Source: Echinococcus granulosus
Taxonomy: Eukaryota; Platyhelminthes; Cestoda; Cyclophyllidea; Taeniidae
Reading direction: 5' to 3'
Length of the DNA: 64,000 bases
Assembly (NCBI RefSeq): GCF_000524195.1
Contig: NW_020170409.1
Span: 132,261-196,260 of the forward strand
Part shown: one piece after another, positions 59,614 to 64,000 of the stretch
Layout: the number at the start of each line of letters is the position of its first letter
Numbering within the stretch: position 1 is the stretch's first letter
The notes under the pieces: generated by a model
The model's input: the letters and a program-made list of their open reading frames with translations, nothing else
What the model was told of the DNA's origin: nothing
Database searches by the model: none
Translations under genes and position numbers: made by a program

Positions 59614-62600
59614 ACAACAGGCGAAGTAGTATGAGAAGCCACTCAACACGTGAGTGCCCTGAATGAACTGAATTTTGATGCTTCTCTGACTGCTCTTTTA
59701 AACAAGCAGACAAAGTCTCATTGAAAAAGTGCGATGCAGACTCATGAACACACGCTTGTCAGGGTTCTTTTGCGTTGGAGGCGAGACTGTTCCTTGTGCT
59801 GCCGAGATTATAAAGGACATCCACACACAGACGCCAAAATACTCTTTCAAAGTGCAACATTCCAGGCCACTGGCCGAGTAGCCTTGTTCTGTTGTTCTTA
59901 TACCATAGTTACTTTATAAAAGACAACCACCGTAGACGCTTTTTGTGGAACCAAATGGCTATACTAAGCTTCCCCTGTGGTTTTGCCAAGGTTGGCGGTT
60001 GAGACGAGGTTTATTTTGCGAGTGAATTAATTGAAGCCGAATCAAGGAAAGGGAAAAGAGAAGAAATTCAGTGCGTTTAAAAGGTTTCTTAACATTTGAA
60101 TCTGCTTAGCAAATTAACTCTTGATAACCTTGGGAGCGTTCTGTTTCACCAGGACAGCCTCACGCTCCTTCCTCTATCGTAGAAGTGGATGTTATTGGTC
60201 TCTTCCAGTCAGTCCTTCATCTTTGTCGAGAGGCAAAAACATATTTTTTTTTAAATTTATTGCAAATACTAATTCAGCTCATTTATTTTCATCAAGTGTG
60301 AGATCGTCGTAGGGTCTATTGGCATCGCTGCGTGGAATGCGAGCCTGACAGCAACCTTATTACAAGCTCACTGGGAGACTCGTGGCATGATCAGCGCCAC
60401 AAGAGACTGAGACAGGCTGTAAAATAGAGCAAATATCACTGTTTCAGGCTCTCATTTGCTCCTTCACTTTGCTGCCATTGATTTTAAATTCATTGGAAGA
60501 TAGTTTTTCACTGCTAAGATTTGCGCCATAGCAACATCTTTCAAAGGAGACTTTGGGGGTAAAACTAAGCTCTTTTGAAATCTATTAGGCACCGTTTTGG
60601 GGTGGGGGGCAGTATTTCCTTTAAGCTTCCAAAAAGCTGGAAACTAATCTCACCGCTACCATGCACATTGGATTCAGTTGGATCTTCTTGTAGTGCCAAT
60701 GCACAGCATGCCATGATTAAACAAGTCCAACTGCTTTCGAACTCGACGATCGCTTCCGCGCCACAAGTCAGGTATTTAAAAATTTTCTAAAAAAGTGCAA
60801 AACATAGGGCCTTAAGTAATTTTGGTCCTTTGCCAGTCCAAAATTGTGAGTTGTTCTACTCATCCTGTCCGAAAATCACGGTAACGCAGGCACCCTATAC
60901 CTCCTAAACATAGGTGTACTCCCTTCGTCTTTAAGAGATTTAAGTGCTTCTAGCCTTTGTCAAGGCGGCAATATTATGAATTTCCACTTAGATTCAAAAG
61001 TCCGGTTAGTCTATCCAATCCAAGGCTTTCTTAAAGAAAAGTAAGGACAAAAGCAAATCAGCTCAATAGTTAAGGGCTAGCTAGCCGGATCAATGCAGCA
61101 GCCTTAAATTCCACAACAGAGACAAACACCAAGGTTTTGTTCGAGCTAATTACTAAGAGGAAATCCTTACTTCTTTCCGTAAGGCTGTTATACAGTCTGC
61201 ACCATTTAGATGTGAATGGCCAAAAATGCGGACTTTCCTATTCTCTCTAGCACATGGACGCGCCTGGAGAGTTACTAAAGTTCTCGTCAAGCGGCATGGC
61301 CACGACATCATGGGTTTGTTTATGCCGCTTAATAATAACACAGTGGCCGGCACAGACAAAGGTAATGTACACCGTCACATTGGAACGGATGCCTGTTTTG
61401 CAGAACAGTCTTGAGATGGTTATGCAAAGATATACCAAGTCCTCTAAGTATGAGTTTGACTTTTTCAACTTTGATCTTTAAAACTTGAAATTTCCAATTC
61501 CTTAAATTATGGTTCTTAGCCACCCAAGAATTCACCCATTTGAGTGCAGAGTGGAGGTAGGCAGGGTTATTCTCAAGCTTGGCACAATCTTCCTCTTGAA
61601 ATGGGCACTAAATAACCCATTCTCAACATTACACCTAAATCATGCCACACCCTTTAAATGCAGATGTTTTTTGAGTTTCATGAACAATAGGAAACAAGAT
61701 CATTCATGAGCTCTCCTCTTTCGCAAAACTCCTCTTAGCCTCTAAGTCGCATGGCCAATGCAAAAGTATAGAGCACCAGATATCTGCGAGTTGGCCACAA
61801 CCCCATTTAGTCAGATAAGTTAGTGTAGGAGACAGGCGCTTTGGGGGATACGCTTTGCATCTCTCGATGTGCCTATTTTGGGAGCAAGAGCGATCCACAA
61901 AGTGAAATGACGGGATGAAAACTAAGCACTCTGAATATCGCCGGAAAGTTCTCCAGACTTAAGGTAACCATCCATTCGTAATCTCGATTTTACATAGTGG
62001 CGGAACTAAAACCAATGCCCCTACCACCTGGAATTCTTGCTGATCTATTGTGCCAATCATCATAAAATGGTCGGTCTTAAACCGACGACTAATGCAGTGC
62101 TATCAATCAGAGCACATGGCACAATTTTGCCAGCTTAGTTAAGGTAAATTATTTATACCGACCGACTGTCCGCTCATTATCTCCGTCCTGGTCTCTCATG
62201 ATACTGTTCATTTGGGATCAAGATTAGTGAATCATTCTAGGCGCGTCGACTGCGTTGCTATGCCTACGAGTTGAGCTGTAGCTTTAAAACAGTCATATAG
62301 AAGGATCCTAAGACCAACAGCATCGGTGGTATGGGAAAAGTTGCATACCACTTTCGTGGGGGCTGAAAGTATCTGAGTAATCACTTTTACACTCCTGTTG
62401 CATTGACTTTCTTGTGTCCAGTCGCATTCTCCATGCTTCTCATAATAAATCTTCCGCTTCACTCAGTACACTAGTGTCTAAGTAAATGGCCGTCAACCCC
62501 AGACGGGGACAAGAAGTACACTGCAAATTTGCCATCCTCATGGAAAGGTTTACAAAGCAAATTAACTATTCACGATTTTGACGGGTCTATTTGTCAAGCA

Positions 62601-63734
62601 ATACATTGCAAAGATCACTTAGGAGTGCGTGGGCTAAAATTGGACAGTGGACGGCAGCAATCACATGCATAGGGAAATTTGCCTCAAAAATCAAAATCAT
62701 TTAGCATCCCATGGTGCATCCTGTGTCCATTCCTCCGTTCCACTTCGTTTCCACTCTCTACCTCTTCAGGCATCCACCCGAATTATCCGCAACTCCTGGT
62801 ACGATGAGGTGTCGAGTGTTTACACTTTACATGTTTCATTTTTTTTCTACTGCCATAATAAACTGGGTATTAGTTGACGTTTTGAACAGGGTTTTCGATC
62901 CACATCAGATGGCTTTCCCGTTTAGATTTTCGCGTAGTAAATGGTTAGTTTATTTAACCACAAAGGACTTCATTGAGGCGTTGACGTTATGCCTGCAAGC
63001 GGTTAAGTGTCGGATGCATGACATCGCCACTCGACGGAACACCCACCCTCTGAATCTATCAACGTGTTGCATGCTCTTCTTTCAACGTAATTGCAAACAT
63101 TATAGTCACTCTGCGGTGTTACAAAACAGCCCTAAGGGCAGTTCAAAGGGTGCTCAAGACTTGAACGGTCATTCGTCGTTGATTTTCCAACGAATGCAGC
63201 GCCATTCGTTTAAATTGTGAACTAATGGAGGTCAACCGCCACGATTATGAGGCGGAGTTGTTTCCTGCCCCTCAAAAGAAGTGACTTAATAGCGGTAAAC
63301 CTTACCACTTTAATGGCTTTCCAATTATTTGGGAGGCCAGGTGTAAATTCATTGGAATTCAGTTTGTTATTCTCAGGGAAGTGAGTGTTTCATAATTGAC
63401 TCCGTAAATTTTGGCGCAGAATGACCTCATCGGCGCAAACGCATTCGGCAACTGTATTCCCAAAGGTCACTTTCTCCCTGATGACCTCTAACTCAGGTAA
63501 TTTATGCACTTGGGAGGGGAAGCTATTAATATCTGGCAAGCCATTATGGCTGTTAATCTTACACCTAGGTCCCTGTTTCAGGAGCTGCTGTTTGGGTTCG
63601 GAGATCTATGTGTGTTATTGAACTGTTGCTAAATTTAGACTACTGAAGGCTTTCATGAGGGATGCACAACTAGAAGACTGGGATTTAAGTCTAGGACGAG
63701 TCTTTTTCGCGTGCAGGGCTACAGTCCATTCGTC

Positions 63735-63758
63735 AACGGCCGTTTCGCCGTTGACGGT
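63735..63758. repeat. Perfect inverted repeat (9-bp arms)
   Basis: GTCAACGGC and GCCGTTGAC flank a 6-nt loop (CGTTTC), giving a GC-rich stem-loop in otherwise AT-richer sequence. On the minus strand it lies within an open frame (63615-63881) of unknown nature. Confidence 0.75.
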
Positions 63759-64000
63759 GCTCATAGATCGTAAAATGGGAGTACCCTCCGATAGCTTCTT
63801 ACCAAGCACAAAAGTAGCAACAAACAATACCTTCGAGCACGTACTGCCACTGAAAGAAGGAATGAGCCAAGCATTCAACATCTCCTGTACCAGGCAGAAG
63901 AAATATTACGGTAAATACGGCCAGGCTGACGTCTGCCGAGGAGACCTAGCGCAACCATACAGACCGATCCTCCCAACCTGGGTTACACCGCAAGTTCCAT

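Larger units (their letters stand above)
58503..64000. other. Downstream region without a recognised gene
   Basis: It begins with the likely calcineurin A 3' UTR, pyrimidine-rich to about 59.1 kb. Beyond that I see short open frames on both strands without recognisable similarity. A few have splice-like edges, such as 62770-62808 (plus; CTCTTCAG before, GATGAG|GTGTCG after) and an open stretch at 60575-60790. A short perfect inverted repeat lies at 63735-63758. Confidence 0.5.

Noticed and set aside
62711..63220. 169-codon plus-strand open frame near the right end
   Set aside because: The composition looks non-coding after the first 100 nt and no family is recognised. Only a short stretch near 62770-62808 has exon-like edges.

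Overview
The window reads as a eukaryotic (metazoan) nuclear locus with split genes, GT-AG introns, no operons and no bacterial-type signals. Very short introns (about 32-51 bp) next to multi-kilobase introns, a moderately AT-rich composition, and strongly conserved but idiosyncratic animal proteins fit a parasitic flatworm, most likely a tapeworm (cestode). That assignment is inference, because no species marker is present.

Layout. (1) Positions 829-16898, minus strand: the 5' seven coding exons of an NFAT5-like Rel-homology transcription factor. A long low-complexity N-terminus leads into the start of the Rel DNA-binding domain, and the gene runs off the left edge. (2) About 17.2-26.2 kb: no confidently recognisable gene. 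It holds one possible extra minus-strand exon (18.1 kb), a patch of open frames on both strands (20.4-21.9 kb) and a possible small plus-strand gene (24.86-25.19 kb). (3) 26251-30612, plus strand: a 17-exon DCAF11/WDR23-type WD40 substrate receptor for CUL4-DDB1 ligase. (4) 32153-32690, plus strand: a complete four-exon NTF2 (nuclear transport factor 2), one intron of which uses a GC-AG donor. (5) 34900-58502, plus strand: a complete calcineurin A catalytic subunit (PPP3C family) of 13 coding exons plus one in-frame 30-nt microexon. All metal-ligand motifs, the B-subunit helix, the calmodulin-binding helix and the autoinhibitory segment are present, followed by a long Ser/His/Ala-rich tail. 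(6) 58.5-64 kb: the probable 3' UTR of calcineurin A and then sequence with no convincing gene.

How the genes relate. Calcineurin is the Ca2+/calmodulin phosphatase that activates NFATc proteins in vertebrates. Here a calcineurin A gene lies about 18 kb from an NFAT-family gene in opposite orientation. The NFAT is of the NFAT5 (calcineurin-independent in vertebrates) subtype, and I see no clear PxIxIT or LxVP docking motif in the exons present, so the adjacency may be coincidental. NTF2 (Ran-GDP import) and DCAF11 (ubiquitin ligase adaptor) are housekeeping neighbours. Exon models were joined by eye from splice signals, reading-frame phase and protein similarity; every internal phase in the four main genes closes.
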